Shown: positions 33,120 through 41,251, numbered from the stretch's first letter. The stretch is 64,000 bases of DNA from JBJYKD01 sp049310025 (GCF_049310025.1 NZ_JBJYKD010000008.1:1-64000); one strand, 5' to 3'. A program made the numbers and translations. The notes: a model not told the origin generated them from the sequence alone.

Positions 33120-34331
33120 TTGCTTCCCATTTTGATATATTACTACTTTTTGATGGGTTTGGCGGGAGCCCAGATTTTAAGTCAAAAAAGGGCAAGTGCC
33201 GCACGACGGAAAATAGTGGGCTTCAAACCCGGATTGACCACGGCGGAGGAAAACCAGCGGCTGCTGGAGGAATACGGCATAAAAATTAAAAAACACTTAC
33301 CTCTGGCCAACGCCTGCCTGTGTGAAATTGACCCCTCCGTCACCGAAGCCGGCATCCTATTGTCCGATGATTCCATCATCGAATTTATAGAAGACGATTA
33401 CGTGGCCAAAATCCAGGTCCTTCCATCCAGACCTGTTTTTATACGAAAAAAAGGTCAAACCCTGCCATGGGGCGTCGAAAAAATTGAGGCCCCGGATGCA
33501 TGGAGCAGGACCGCGGGGGAGGGGGTCAGAGTGGGCATAATCGACACCGGCATCGACCTGTCTCATCCCGATTTAAAGGATAACATAAAAGAGACCTTTG
33601 GGGTGCTGGACTGCAAAAACATCGAAGACGACAACGGGCACGGCACCCATGTGGCGGGCATCATAGCGGCGGTAGACAACAACATAGGGGTGGTTGGCGT
33701 CGCTCCAAAGGCAGAAATCTATTCCGTAAAAGCATTTGATAAAAACGGCCGCGGACAGGTGTCCGACATCGTCGAAGCCCTCAACTGGTGCGTGGAAAAG
33801 AAAGTCCACGTGATAAACATGAGTTTTGGATTCAGTCTGCAAAGTAAAGCGCTGGAGAGGGCAATTCAGGAAGTCTACCGGCATAATATAGTAATGGTGG
33901 CGGCCGCAGGCAATACCGGCAAGGATAATTCCGTAATGTACCCGGCCAAATATCAGGAAGTCATCGCCGTGGCCGCGTCGGATATAAACGATAAAGCCGC
34001 GAGTTTTTCCAGCAGAGGACCGGAGATTGATGTCATCGCACCGGGGGTCGACATTCCATCCACCTACAAAGGCGGAAGCTACAAGGCCATGAGCGGGACT
34101 TCCATGGCCACTCCGCACGTAACGGGCACGGTGGCTCTCATGCTTTCCAGGTCCGGGATGAATGTAGACGGCGTAAAGGCCAGGATATCATCCACCGCCC
34201 GGGACATAGGCCTTCCCAGAGAAAAACAGGGGGCGGGCCTTTTAAACGCCTCAAGGGCGGTGGGTAGTATAAAAAAATATAAGGGAGGATTCCATCATGA
34301 GCAAGCTCGAGGAGCTGAAGAAGGAGATTAA
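33120..34331 (+). CDS. subtilisin-family (S8) serine peptidase with propeptide
   Basis: The protein has 403 residues from a TTG at 33120, eight bases after GAGGAAGGGGG; the frame extends further upstream but only antisense to the neighbouring gene. A short hydrophobic N-terminus (LPILIYYYFLMGLAGA) may be a signal or anchor. Residues about 25-105 look like an I9-type propeptide. The catalytic triad is near Asp141 (GIIDTGIDLSHPD), His175 (NGHGTHVAGI) and Ser327 (SGTSMATPHV), with oxyanion Asn in AAAGNTG. The 3' end overlaps the next gene by 35 bases. It is one of a set of genes flanked by tiny membrane proteins, so processing of a local substrate is possible. Confidence 0.9.
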   Translation: MLPILIYYYFLMGLAGAQILSQKRASAARRKIVGFKPGLTTAEENQRLLEEYGIKIKKHLPLANACLCEIDPSVTEAGILLSDDSIIEFIEDDYVAKIQVLPSRPVFIRKKGQTLPWGVEKIEAPDAWSRTAGEGVRVGIIDTGIDLSHPDLKDNIKETFGVLDCKNIEDDNGHGTHVAGIIAAVDNNIGVVGVAPKAEIYSVKAFDKNGRGQVSDIVEALNWCVEKKVHVINMSFGFSLQSKALERAIQEVYRHNIVMVAAAGNTGKDNSVMYPAKYQEVIAVAASDINDKAASFSSRGPEIDVIAPGVDIPSTYKGGSYKAMSGTSMATPHVTGTVALMLSRSGMNVDGVKARISSTARDIGLPREKQGAGLLNASRAVGSIKKYKGGFHHEQARGAEEGD

Positions 34332-34635
34332 GAACACACAGATGAAACCCGAAAGCGTGGGCGAGGTATTGAAAAAATTCGGGGTGACGCCGGACAATCC
34401 GGAAACTGTAAAGGAAATAATCAAGGAAGCGGGGATAAAAGAAGACCTGACCCCCGAAGCCGCCGCCCAGATGGTAAAAAGCATGACTGACAACTTCCCG
34501 CCGGAAATGAAAAAAATGCTGGCCGACTTCATCTTTCAAATTTCCGACACAGTCACCGCCACCCCCATGCCCCAGGACCTGAAGAACCTTCTCCAGAGCT
34601 GGAAGGAGAGAGGGGAGACCAGTGGAAAACCTTAA
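34297..34635 (+). CDS. hypothetical soluble protein (112 aa) coupled to the subtilisin
   Basis: I do not recognise this protein. It is helical and charged, with no signal or membrane segment. It opens MSKLEELKKEIKNTQMKPES and contains DLTPEAAAQMVKSMTDNFPP. The ATG follows AAGGGAGG and lies 35 bases inside the end of the subtilisin gene, so the two are translationally coupled. It overlaps the next gene by 14 bases. Together with the 150-residue protein on the opposite strand it may be a cytoplasmic partner for the membrane peptides of this locus (inference). Confidence 0.72.
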   Translation: MSKLEELKKEIKNTQMKPESVGEVLKKFGVTPDNPETVKEIIKEAGIKEDLTPEAAAQMVKSMTDNFPPEMKKMLADFIFQISDTVTATPMPQDLKNLLQSWKERGETSGKP

Positions 34636-34810
34636 ATTGGTTGACGTATCAAAAGACGGTCGCAGAAGAAAACCCGATGAAACGCCGCAGCAGCCGCCTC
34701 AGGCCAGGACGCTGATAATCATAGGTGACATAATCAGTATAATAGGGGTAACATTTCTGTTGATTACCGCTTTTTTAGATTTGGCCATAGATACTGCTTT
34801 CAGGCCCTAG
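34622..34810 (+). CDS. small single-helix membrane protein (62 aa)
   Basis: The protein has 62 residues and starts at GTG 34622 after GAGAGGGGAG, overlapping the previous gene by 14 bases. Residues 1-30 are polar and Pro/Gln-rich (DETPQQPPQAR). Residues about 31-55 form one membrane helix (IIIGDIISIIGVTFLLITAF). No family recognised. It is the last gene of the subtilisin operon, followed by a strong terminator. Confidence 0.65.
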   Translation: MENLKLVDVSKDGRRRKPDETPQQPPQARTLIIIGDIISIIGVTFLLITAFLDLAIDTAFRP

Positions 34811-34815
34811 TCAAA

Positions 34816-34858
34816 TTAGAAAGCCCTGGATATCCAGGGCTTTCTAAAATTTTTTATT
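34816..34858 (+). terminator. terminator of the subtilisin operon
   Basis: A 32-base perfect palindrome at 34816-34847 (arm TTAGAAAGCCCTGGAT) is followed on the plus strand by TTTTTTATTTT. The convergent small gene at 34854 ends inside the T tract. Confidence 0.85.
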
Positions 34859-34976
34859 TTGCTGCAGACCAGATCGGGATTATTATGAAGAACAAGAGTG
34901 GGATTATGATTATGATGGGGATCAATATGAAAATCCACCAGAAGAACCCGGGATCGGGCTTCATCACATCAGCCAT
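34854..34976 (-). CDS. small hydrophobic membrane protein (40 aa), WW-I family member 2
   Basis: The protein has 40 residues. A polar start (MADVMKPDPG) leads into FFWWIFILIPIIIIIPLLF and ends PIWSAAK. The Trp-Trp-Ile-Phe motif and the Pro-Ile-Trp end match the protein at 32369. The ATG at 34976 follows GGGAGGTG at ideal spacing. It lies 43 bases downstream of member 3 on the same strand, so the two are probably one transcript. Composition is that of a single-pass membrane peptide; no known family. Confidence 0.7.
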   Translation of the reverse strand: MADVMKPDPGFFWWIFILIPIIIIIPLLFFIIIPIWSAAK

Positions 34977-35019
34977 TCAACTTCACCTCCCTTTTTAGAT
35001 TGGTTGATTTGTAAGGCCC

Positions 35020-35139
35020 CTAAAAGATTAAGAATATCAGGAAAATCGGCAGGATTATTATTACAGCCAGTATAATAATCCACCAGAACGGAAAAACGAC
35101 GTGCTTTGCAGTATCATCGTTTTTTACAACTTCGGCCAT
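35020..35139 (-). CDS. small hydrophobic membrane protein (39 aa), WW-I family member 3
   Basis: The protein has 39 residues from the ATG at 35139, after GAGGAGGG; longer in-frame starts upstream have no binding site. A charged N-terminus (MAEVVKNDDTAKH) precedes FPFWWIIILAVIIILPIFLI. It shares the aromatic-Trp-Trp-Ile entry and Ile/Pro/Phe-rich helix with the other two peptides of the locus. Function unknown. A membrane peptide acting with the neighbouring subtilisin and helical proteins is one possibility; a short type I toxin-like peptide is another. Confidence 0.7.
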   Translation of the reverse strand: MAEVVKNDDTAKHVVFPFWWIIILAVIIILPIFLIFLIF

Positions 35140-35239
35140 GTGACAACCCTCCTCATACCGCTTTCTACTCATATAATATGCATCTGATTTTTTTGTGTTC
35201 CTTTTTAGAGGCCATACCGCCCGCATACTTCTGTACGGC

Positions 35240-35276
35240 AAAAAAAATCCCGGGGCGTTTATGCTTGCGCCCCGGG
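35240..35276 (-). terminator. terminator of the YcdB-like gene
   Basis: On the minus strand CCCGGGGCG / CGCCCCGGG (35268-35276 and 35249-35257) form a 9-bp stem followed by ATTTTTTT (35240-35248). Confidence 0.85.
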
Positions 35277-35366
35277 GGTTATAAAGCGGTTCCGGTTTTT
35301 TGTGCCGCCGCAGGCATACAAACTTTTGACTTTTTCCGGCGATGTTGCCGCGATACTGTTTTCGGT

Positions 35367-37631
35367 CTACTGCAGGAGCTCCGCCGCCCTGTAAATGGTC
35401 TTTATCATGGAGCCGAAGGTCACTTTTTCTTTCGGCATGAATTTGTCCTGCAGCTTTTCCATGATCCCCAGGGCCAGGGAGGATGCCGCAAAGCCTTCAT
35501 AGCCCTCTTCCACATCCGCGGCGTCGGCGGCGTCCAGTTTGAACACCCGGCCCTTTTCCGCAAGGGGCCCGTAACCGAGGAACCTCACCGCAAGTTTTGC
35601 AAGTTCCTCCCGCGTAAGGGGTCTGTCGAGGCTTTTTGCCTCATCGCCGGTGATGAGGCCGTGCCTTACCGCAGCATTTATATAACGCTTATCGGGTTCA
35701 GCGGGCTGAGAGCCCTTTCCGGCGCCTTCCGGCATATACGGCGGCTCTTCCGGCCCGATCCCCATGCACAGCGCAAAGAATTTAACCGCATCTTTCAGGG
35801 TCGCCTCTTTTTCCAGTTCAATCGTCTTAATGGCCGGGTCGAATATCCCCTGATCGAGCAGAAGTTTTGCTTCTCGACTTCCGGTCTCGCCCTTTATCCG
35901 CACCGACTCTGAAGGCGGCGTTGAGGGTGAGGGTTCTTTAAACACGTAATTCAACGGTTTTCCGGTATACGGATCTATGTAAGAAATGCCGGAGGTCTGC
36001 TTCAGTGCATATACGAGAATCTTTTCTGATGAATTTTGAGAGAGTTCGCGGCCGGCATATCCGTACATTTTCGGCATTATATACGACAGGGCAAGCCCCG
36101 CTTCTTTAAACAGCACATCGGCCGCCTTTTCCCGGGAAATGATGTTTTTTTCCGGAGCGGGGAACACGATTTCGTCCCAGCCGTAATTAAAGCCTGCAAC
36201 CTCTCCTTTAAAGTCGATGCTTATACCTATTATGTTTGAAGTATAGGGTATGCCGTTGACAAGCCTGATAAAGTTAAAGGAATAAACGGTATCCGGCGCC
36301 CTGAAATTCATAGCATTTTCGCCCGGTTTATAGCTTATGAGTCTTACCTGCCCGGCTTTGTCGGGAAGGTATTTTTTCAAAAAGTCGACAGCCTTATTTT
36401 TTGCGTCTTCCCAGGTGATGGATTTTTCATTGTCAGCCGGAAGCCGTCCGGCGTTTTTCCAGTAGCCGAAACCCTGAATTTTGCCGGTGGCTGCGTTGAC
36501 GGTGACATTGGCGTTTGTCGCGCCGCCTTCTTTTGAGTAAAAGTAAAAGACATATAAATTTTCGGGATTTGGAGCGCCGGCTTCGCTGAAAGGCTGAAGC
36601 GTGAGGTTTTCGAGACCGAATTTTTGGAGCTCTTTTTCGGCGATTTTTTGGGCTTCATTCATTGAAATGGGGGACTTCAAAAACTCCGGCGCCACCGTTT
36701 TTGCACCGGACGGGTCGGGCTCACTTATGGGTTCGATTTCTTTGACTTCCGTGCCGCCGTAGTCAATCAGCACACCGTCTTTTGCCCTTATGACGGCGGG
36801 TGGCCATGTAAAGAACTGCCTCCCGGGCACGTACACGAGGCGGGCCGTATCGCAAGGCCTGCCGCTTGTTTCATCAAAACCGCGGACGTATGCCAGCTCC
36901 GGCCCCAGGTATTTTTTATATATATCCTGAGCTTCTTTCAGGGTTATGATTTTTTCCTTTAAGGGTTCTTCATCCTGCCATATTAAGTTGTAACCGGTTA
37001 TATCGCCGCTTACGGCGTCGACCGTGACATTTATCCCTTCCTCGCCGAAGTAATCGAGCATCTGAATGCCGCCCGCCTTCTTAAAACGGAAAAAATAAGA
37101 AGCGGGCTCGAAGATGCCGGCGTATTTTGGGCCGTAATAATACCCTTCGGTCGCCGGTTCCACCTTTGAGACTTTGTCCGGCGCGGCTTTGCGGATAAAG
37201 TTTTCGGCGAAAACCATGGCCTCCTCACGGGTGTATTTCGCCGGGAACGCCTTTCGCCTGCCGTAAGGCGTGGGCCATTCCGCATTTTTGCTGAACGATA
37301 TGACTTCGCCGCTTGAGGCGTCCACGGCGGCGTAGATGGAAGAATAGGGCCTGTAGAAGTTGACGCTCCACACTTTTCTATTTCCCGGCTGCCAGTCGGT
37401 GTTTAAGTATACGTCGAAGCGAAGGTCTTCCGGCACTTTAAAAAGGCCTTTCACTATTTCGACGGCTTTTTCCCGGGAAACCCTGACGCCCTGCCCGGAG
37501 TCGCTGCCGGCGGGTGCGTCACCCGCCATAACCTTTACGGATTCGCCGGACGGCGCACCGGCAGCCCACGGGGGAAAGGCGAGACATACCGCCAGCACCA
37601 GTGCCACCAGAGACGCTAAACCTTTTTTCAT
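35367..37631 (-). CDS. secreted YcdB/YcdC-domain protein with S-layer-type C-terminus
   Basis: The protein has 754 residues from the ATG at 37631, eight bases after AAGGAGG. A signal peptide (residues 1-26, ending WAAGAPS) is followed by repeated PepSY-like YcdB/YcdC modules: REKAVEIVKGLFKVPEDL, TREEAMVFAENFIRKAAPD, TLKEAQDIYKKYLGPELAY, TWEDAKNKAVDFLKKYLPD and SREKAADVLFKEAGLALSY each open a similar unit of helix plus beta sheet. The last 150 residues look like S-layer homology units (ATLKDAVKFFALCMGI, LTREELAKLAVRFLGYG), which would hold the protein on the cell wall. Binding partner and role unknown; PepSY domains often inhibit peptidases. Confidence 0.82.
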   Translation of the reverse strand: MKKGLASLVALVLAVCLAFPPWAAGAPSGESVKVMAGDAPAGSDSGQGVRVSREKAVEIVKGLFKVPEDLRFDVYLNTDWQPGNRKVWSVNFYRPYSSIYAAVDASSGEVISFSKNAEWPTPYGRRKAFPAKYTREEAMVFAENFIRKAAPDKVSKVEPATEGYYYGPKYAGIFEPASYFFRFKKAGGIQMLDYFGEEGINVTVDAVSGDITGYNLIWQDEEPLKEKIITLKEAQDIYKKYLGPELAYVRGFDETSGRPCDTARLVYVPGRQFFTWPPAVIRAKDGVLIDYGGTEVKEIEPISEPDPSGAKTVAPEFLKSPISMNEAQKIAEKELQKFGLENLTLQPFSEAGAPNPENLYVFYFYSKEGGATNANVTVNAATGKIQGFGYWKNAGRLPADNEKSITWEDAKNKAVDFLKKYLPDKAGQVRLISYKPGENAMNFRAPDTVYSFNFIRLVNGIPYTSNIIGISIDFKGEVAGFNYGWDEIVFPAPEKNIISREKAADVLFKEAGLALSYIMPKMYGYAGRELSQNSSEKILVYALKQTSGISYIDPYTGKPLNYVFKEPSPSTPPSESVRIKGETGSREAKLLLDQGIFDPAIKTIELEKEATLKDAVKFFALCMGIGPEEPPYMPEGAGKGSQPAEPDKRYINAAVRHGLITGDEAKSLDRPLTREELAKLAVRFLGYGPLAEKGRVFKLDAADAADVEEGYEGFAASSLALGIMEKLQDKFMPKEKVTFGSMIKTIYRAAELLQ

Positions 37632-37670
37632 CAAAAAAACCTCCTTATGGTTATTATTTTGATATTTTTG

Positions 37671-38030
37671 TTATTTTAATATTTCAATCACCTTTTGCCC
37701 GGCATACCACTTCACCTCAAAGCCCATGACCTCGGAAAGGAACCTTAACGGCACCATTTTATATAAAAACTCTTCCACCTCTTTAATGGAAGCCGTGTGG
37801 TAGCCGTTTTCATAGAGGTATTTCATCTGCGTTTCGAATCTCGAGGGTTAATCACCGAATTGTAGTGTCGGCCATCCGGATAAGGTTCCGGGATGATGTG
37901 GTGATAGTTTAAAACCACGATAAAAGGCTTTTGTGGGGTAGAAGCAGCGGCATCTGCATGTGAAAAAGGCAAAAGAATTTGGTAAAATAAGAAGCAAAAT
38001 AAGTTTTGAAAGAAAGTTTTTGAAACAAGT
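37671..38030 (-). pseudogene. relic of a polysaccharide deacetylase with copper amine oxidase-like domain
   Basis: Pieces on the minus strand, in order: a signal-peptide-like SKLILLLILPNSFA; then in another frame AAASTPQKPFIVVLNYHHII and PEPYPDGRHYNSVINP; then after a one-base shift near 37848 FETQMKYLYENGYHTAS and IKEVEEFLY; then KMVPLRFLSEVMGFEVKWY to a stop at 37671. The first parts are the start of a CE4 deacetylase (YHHI precedes its metal site). The last part is a copper amine oxidase-like N-terminal domain. The bulk of the deacetylase domain is missing. At least two frameshifts and one deletion make it dead. Confidence 0.75.
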
Positions 38031-38045
38031 ATGAAAGAACGTATG

Positions 38046-38092
38046 AAAAAGCCTCCGTCCCAATCTGTCTAATATAATTTTATCACGGAGGC
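38046..38092 (-). terminator. terminator upstream of the deacetylase relic
   Basis: On the minus strand GCCTCCGT (38085-38092) and ACGGAGGC (38051-38058) pair across a 26-base loop and are followed by five T. With the promoter at 38144-38172 it would give an RNA of about 90 bases, either a leader attenuator of the former gene or a small RNA. Confidence 0.6.
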
Positions 38093-38143
38093 CGCAACAT
38101 TGCCCGGTTCCAGTCCCATTACAATACACCTTCTGTAAAATAT

Positions 38144-38172
38144 ATCTTACCATCAAAGTAATGCCGAATCAA
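38144..38172 (-). promoter_or_regulatory. promoter upstream of the deacetylase relic
   Basis: On the minus strand TTGATT (38167-38172), 17 bases, TAAGAT (38144-38149). Apart from this unit, 37635-38290 holds only the relic and the promoter of the nitrilase gene. Confidence 0.5.
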
Positions 38173-38239
38173 TAATTATATAACTTTTCTGACAAGCCCT
38201 ATTACCCGGCATGGGTTTGGCCTTAACTGAATAAAGTCA

Positions 38240-38268
38240 TTTAAAATTGCACAAATGTGATATATAAT
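38240..38268 (+). promoter_or_regulatory. promoter of the nitrilase-family gene
   Basis: TTTAAA at 38240-38245, 17 bases, TATAAT at 38263-38268; the ATG lies 22 bases later, after AAAGGGG. Confidence 0.5.
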
Positions 38269-38290
38269 TTAAAAAAAGGGGTGTTAAAAA

Positions 38291-39130
38291 ATGGGCGAGG
38301 GTCAAAAGCTCAAGATCTCCCTCATTCAAATGGATGTGGCCTTCGGCGACCCGGAGGAAAACCGTAAGCGAGCCATGGGCCTCATTCAGGAGGCCTTAAA
38401 AGATAAAAAGAAACCCGATGTGCTGGTGCTGCCTGAGATGTGGAACACCGGCTACGACCTTTTAAACGCTGACAGGACCGCCGACAGGGACGGAAGCCCC
38501 ACCATCGACCTGCTCCGGGAAGCGGCAAAAAGGGAGGGCGTAAACATCGTGGCCGGGTCCATCGCCGACAAAAGGCCTTTCGCTGCGGGAAAAGCGCCTT
38601 CGGAAGCCGGGAAAGATGAAGGTGTTTTCAACTCCTCATACATAATCGACAGGGAGGGCAGGGTTATAGCCCGCTATGACAAGGTCCACCGGTTCCGCCC
38701 GATGGATGAAGACAAATACCTCCAGCCCGGAAAAGAAACCGCAACCTTTGAACTGGACGGCGTTCCGTGCGGCGTCGTCATATGCTACGACATCAGGTTC
38801 CCGGAATATGTGCGCAAGCTGGCCCTGGACGGCGCCAGGGTCCTCTTCGTGCCGGCCCAGTGGCCCAAACCCCGCGAGATTCACTGGAAGCTTCTGAACA
38901 TCGTGAGGGCCATAGAAAACCAGTTCTTTGTCGTGGCGGTAAACAGGGTGGGAAGGGATAAAAGCGGCGAATACCCCGGCATGTCGATGGTGGTAGACCC
39001 CTGGGGCGAAGTGCTGATAGAAGGTGACGACAGGGAGGACATTCTGACAACTACGATAGATCTGAGCCTTGTGGACCACGTAAGGGGGCAGATACCGGTC
39101 TTCGGCGACCGCCGGCCGGAGCTGTACTGA
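38291..39130 (+). CDS. carbon-nitrogen hydrolase (nitrilase superfamily, omega-amidase-like)
   Basis: The protein has 279 residues. The Glu-Lys-Cys triad is visible: Glu in VLVLPEMWNTGYDL, Lys in ARYDKVHRFRPMDE and Cys in GVVICYDIRFPEY. The order and wording are those of branch 10 hydrolases (omega-amidase/Nit2, YafV). These cleave amides such as alpha-ketoglutaramate or deaminated glutathione, a metabolite-repair task. It ends with the usual GDRRPELY. The next gene on the strand begins within 50 bases but is unrelated. Confidence 0.9.
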   Translation: MGEGQKLKISLIQMDVAFGDPEENRKRAMGLIQEALKDKKKPDVLVLPEMWNTGYDLLNADRTADRDGSPTIDLLREAAKREGVNIVAGSIADKRPFAAGKAPSEAGKDEGVFNSSYIIDREGRVIARYDKVHRFRPMDEDKYLQPGKETATFELDGVPCGVVICYDIRFPEYVRKLALDGARVLFVPAQWPKPREIHWKLLNIVRAIENQFFVVAVNRVGRDKSGEYPGMSMVVDPWGEVLIEGDDREDILTTTIDLSLVDHVRGQIPVFGDRRPELY

Positions 39131-39176
39131 GGGATAAGGCCCACCCGAATTTATGCATTGGAGGGAGTTGAAGGTT

Positions 39177-40349
39177 TTGGACTGCGCGGAGCTTCTGCGG
39201 ATTATAAAAAAAGGAGAAGATTCGAAAACCCAGTTTAAGGCCAGAATAGACAGCATCGATGCGCTGGCGGCTGAATTATGCGCTTTTGCCAACACCGAAG
39301 GCGGTTTCATACTGGTGGGTGTCTCTGATCGGGGAGAATTAATAGGAGTTGATGATGTAAATAAATTGAACCAGATGATATCGAATGCCGCATCCGCCAA
39401 ACTGGAGCCCCCTCTCAGTGTATTTACCCAAAACCTTGTATGCGAAGGCAAAATTATTGTGGCGATAAATGTCCCTCGTGGTGAAAATAAGCCATATGCC
39501 GCCAACAAGACCGACTACTGGATAAAAGTAGGAGCGGATAAGCGAAGAGCCTCCAGAGAAGAATTAAGACGTCTTATGCAGGCGTCCGGCGGTATATATG
39601 CCGATGAATTGATTGTACCGGGCACCTCCATTGAAGATCTGGATATGTTTATATTTAGAGATTTTTATGAGCGTGAATATGGAGTTTCCGTTGAATCAAG
39701 CTATATTTCTATAGAAAAATTATTAAACAACCTTAAACTAATGAAAGACGGGATGTTAACTCTGGCTGGATTAATGCTCTTCGGCCGGAGGCCGGCGCTG
39801 ATAAGGCCGCAGTTCATAATAAAAGCCGTCGCATTTCCCGGAAACGATGTAAGCTTAACGCGTTATCTCGACAGTGAGAATATCGAAGGAATACTGTTGA
39901 AACAATATGAGGACGCTATGGCCTTTTTAAAAAGAAACTTAAGGAAAGTGCAGCTGGGACAAAATGTAAATCTTCCCGGGATTTTGGAGATACCTGAAAT
40001 AGCCCTGCAAGAAGCCGTGGTAAACGCCCTGGTCCATAGGGATTATTTTATAGACAGCAGCATAAGAATATTTGTTTTTGAGGACAGGGTGGAAATCATA
40101 AGTCCCGGTAAACTTCCGAATACGGCAACTGTAGACAGTATAAAGCAGGGCATCCAGATTGCAAGGAATCCCATTCTGTTATCGTTCATCCCTAAATTGA
40201 AAATTCCCTATCGAGGGATAGGATCGGGGATCAGGCGGATGATTGCCGAGTGCAAAGCTGCAGGCCTTCAGGAACCGGAATTAATCGAAGATGTCAACCT
40301 GAATCAGTTCAGGGTCGTCTTCCACAGGCGGTATATCCCGGAAAAATAA
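39177..40349 (+). CDS. AlbA_2-domain putative ATP-binding transcriptional regulator
   Basis: The protein has 390 residues from a TTG at 39177, nine bases after GGAGGGAG; an ATG at 39153 precedes that site. The N-terminal AlbA_2 (Schlafen-like) domain contains ELCAFANTEGGFILVGVSD and NVPRGENKPYAA. The C-terminal half has a GHKL-type ATP-binding segment with LQEAVVNALVHRDY and EIISPGKLPN, as in the many bacterial 'RecG-like/ATP-binding' proteins of this build. Such proteins are thought to be regulators or anti-phage factors; the role here is unknown. It is convergent with the ComK-like gene and shares its terminator. Confidence 0.8.
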   Translation: MDCAELLRIIKKGEDSKTQFKARIDSIDALAAELCAFANTEGGFILVGVSDRGELIGVDDVNKLNQMISNAASAKLEPPLSVFTQNLVCEGKIIVAINVPRGENKPYAANKTDYWIKVGADKRRASREELRRLMQASGGIYADELIVPGTSIEDLDMFIFRDFYEREYGVSVESSYISIEKLLNNLKLMKDGMLTLAGLMLFGRRPALIRPQFIIKAVAFPGNDVSLTRYLDSENIEGILLKQYEDAMAFLKRNLRKVQLGQNVNLPGILEIPEIALQEAVVNALVHRDYFIDSSIRIFVFEDRVEIISPGKLPNTATVDSIKQGIQIARNPILLSFIPKLKIPYRGIGSGIRRMIAECKAAGLQEPELIEDVNLNQFRVVFHRRYIPEK

Positions 40350-40350
40350 A

Positions 40351-40383
40351 AAACCGGGCCTAACTTTCGGCCCGGTTTTTTTG
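40351..40383. terminator. bidirectional terminator between convergent genes
   Basis: AAACCGGGCC 40351-40360 pairs with GGCCCGGTTT 40369-40378 and has a T tract on both strands. The stop codon of the minus-strand gene (40360-40362) lies at the edge of the loop. Confidence 0.85.
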
Positions 40384-41157
40384 CATGAGCAGAATCTGAA
40401 AAAGCAGTTCCGCAAGATACGCCCTGAGCAAGGCCTCATCATCGGGGGCTGCGGATTCCCCGGCACACCCGCCGGTTTGCTGCGAGCCGTCAGGTGGCGG
40501 CAAAAACTCCGGCGACCTTGTGTAAACGGCGGATTTTCTTGGATACCTTCCTTCGGCCTGCTCACGGTGTACCGGTGAGAGCCGCCGGTTTTTCAGCCGG
40601 AGGATTCTGCCGCCGTATTTTGCCGTGCTGCCGCCTTCTTTTACCGTGTGGGCGTTTTCGACCGCCGGCGCGCACCCCTGAAAGTGCGTGGCAATATAGA
40701 GGCTTTCAACAAGCAGGGCGTTTTTCATATACTCCCGCACCGTCTGACAGCTCACCAGCGCGTGGACGTCGGTGCCGCCTTTTAATGTGATGTATGAAGC
40801 TCCGCCTCCAGCCTCTTCCACCCGGCTTATATCGCGAAAATTTATATACCCGAGAGTGCCGTCGTTTTCACCGAGGGGTCTTTCCCGGACCTTTATGGGG
40901 ATAAGCACCAGGTTGGAACCAAAAGGGATGGGGACCACGTGCTTTTTATTTATTTGCCGTCCATAGCGCTTTCTTATAGCCGCAAGGTCCGCACCGTAAA
41001 GTCTGGCGATATTCTTAAGAACCGTCCTGCAGGTCCTTTTTTCTATAAATTCAGTGCCGTCGGAGGCTATGAGCTTTGTCACATTGCCGCCTTCGTATAC
41101 AGGCAGTATAGCGGCAAGGCCGGTATCCAGGACATCCTCAAGCACAGACAACACCAA
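40360..41157 (-). CDS. ComK-like competence regulator homologue
   Basis: About 265 residues if the TTG at 41157, seven bases after GGAGG, is used; GTG 41154 and TTG 41151 are close alternatives, and longer starts have no binding site. The first 160 residues follow the layout of the ComK family (PF06338): AILPVYEGGNVTKLI, EKRTCRTVLKNIARLYGADL AAIRK, LVLIPIKVRERP, GYINFRDI and SCQTVREYMKNALL. ComK activates DNA-uptake genes in Bacillus. The last 100 residues are Pro/Arg-rich and lack the ComK end, so divergence is strong. An SOS box sits inside the promoter. ComK kinship is by pattern only. Confidence 0.55.
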   Translation of the reverse strand: MVLSVLEDVLDTGLAAILPVYEGGNVTKLIASDGTEFIEKRTCRTVLKNIARLYGADLAAIRKRYGRQINKKHVVPIPFGSNLVLIPIKVRERPLGENDGTLGYINFRDISRVEEAGGGASYITLKGGTDVHALVSCQTVREYMKNALLVESLYIATHFQGCAPAVENAHTVKEGGSTAKYGGRILRLKNRRLSPVHREQAEGRYPRKSAVYTRSPEFLPPPDGSQQTGGCAGESAAPDDEALLRAYLAELLFQILLMQKNRAES

Positions 41158-41221
41158 CACGACACCTCCGTAGAAAAAATAATTTTCGGAAAAATAAAGG
41201 GGCGAAGGCGTTTGCAAACCT

Positions 41222-41251
41222 ATTATAATACGAACATCTGTTCGATGTCAA
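41222..41251 (-). promoter_or_regulatory. promoter with internal LexA/DinR SOS box
   Basis: On the minus strand consensus TTGACA (41246-41251), 18 bases, consensus TATAAT (41222-41227). The spacer holds CGAACATCTGTTCG at 41231-41244 (plus strand), a full match to the Firmicute SOS core CGAAC-N4-GTTCG. LexA bound there would block the promoter until DNA damage. Confidence 0.85.

Noticed and set aside
35106..35912. 268-codon open frame on the plus strand
   Set aside because: Lies across a small membrane-protein gene, a terminator and the end of the YcdB-like gene on the other strand; no motif and no binding site.
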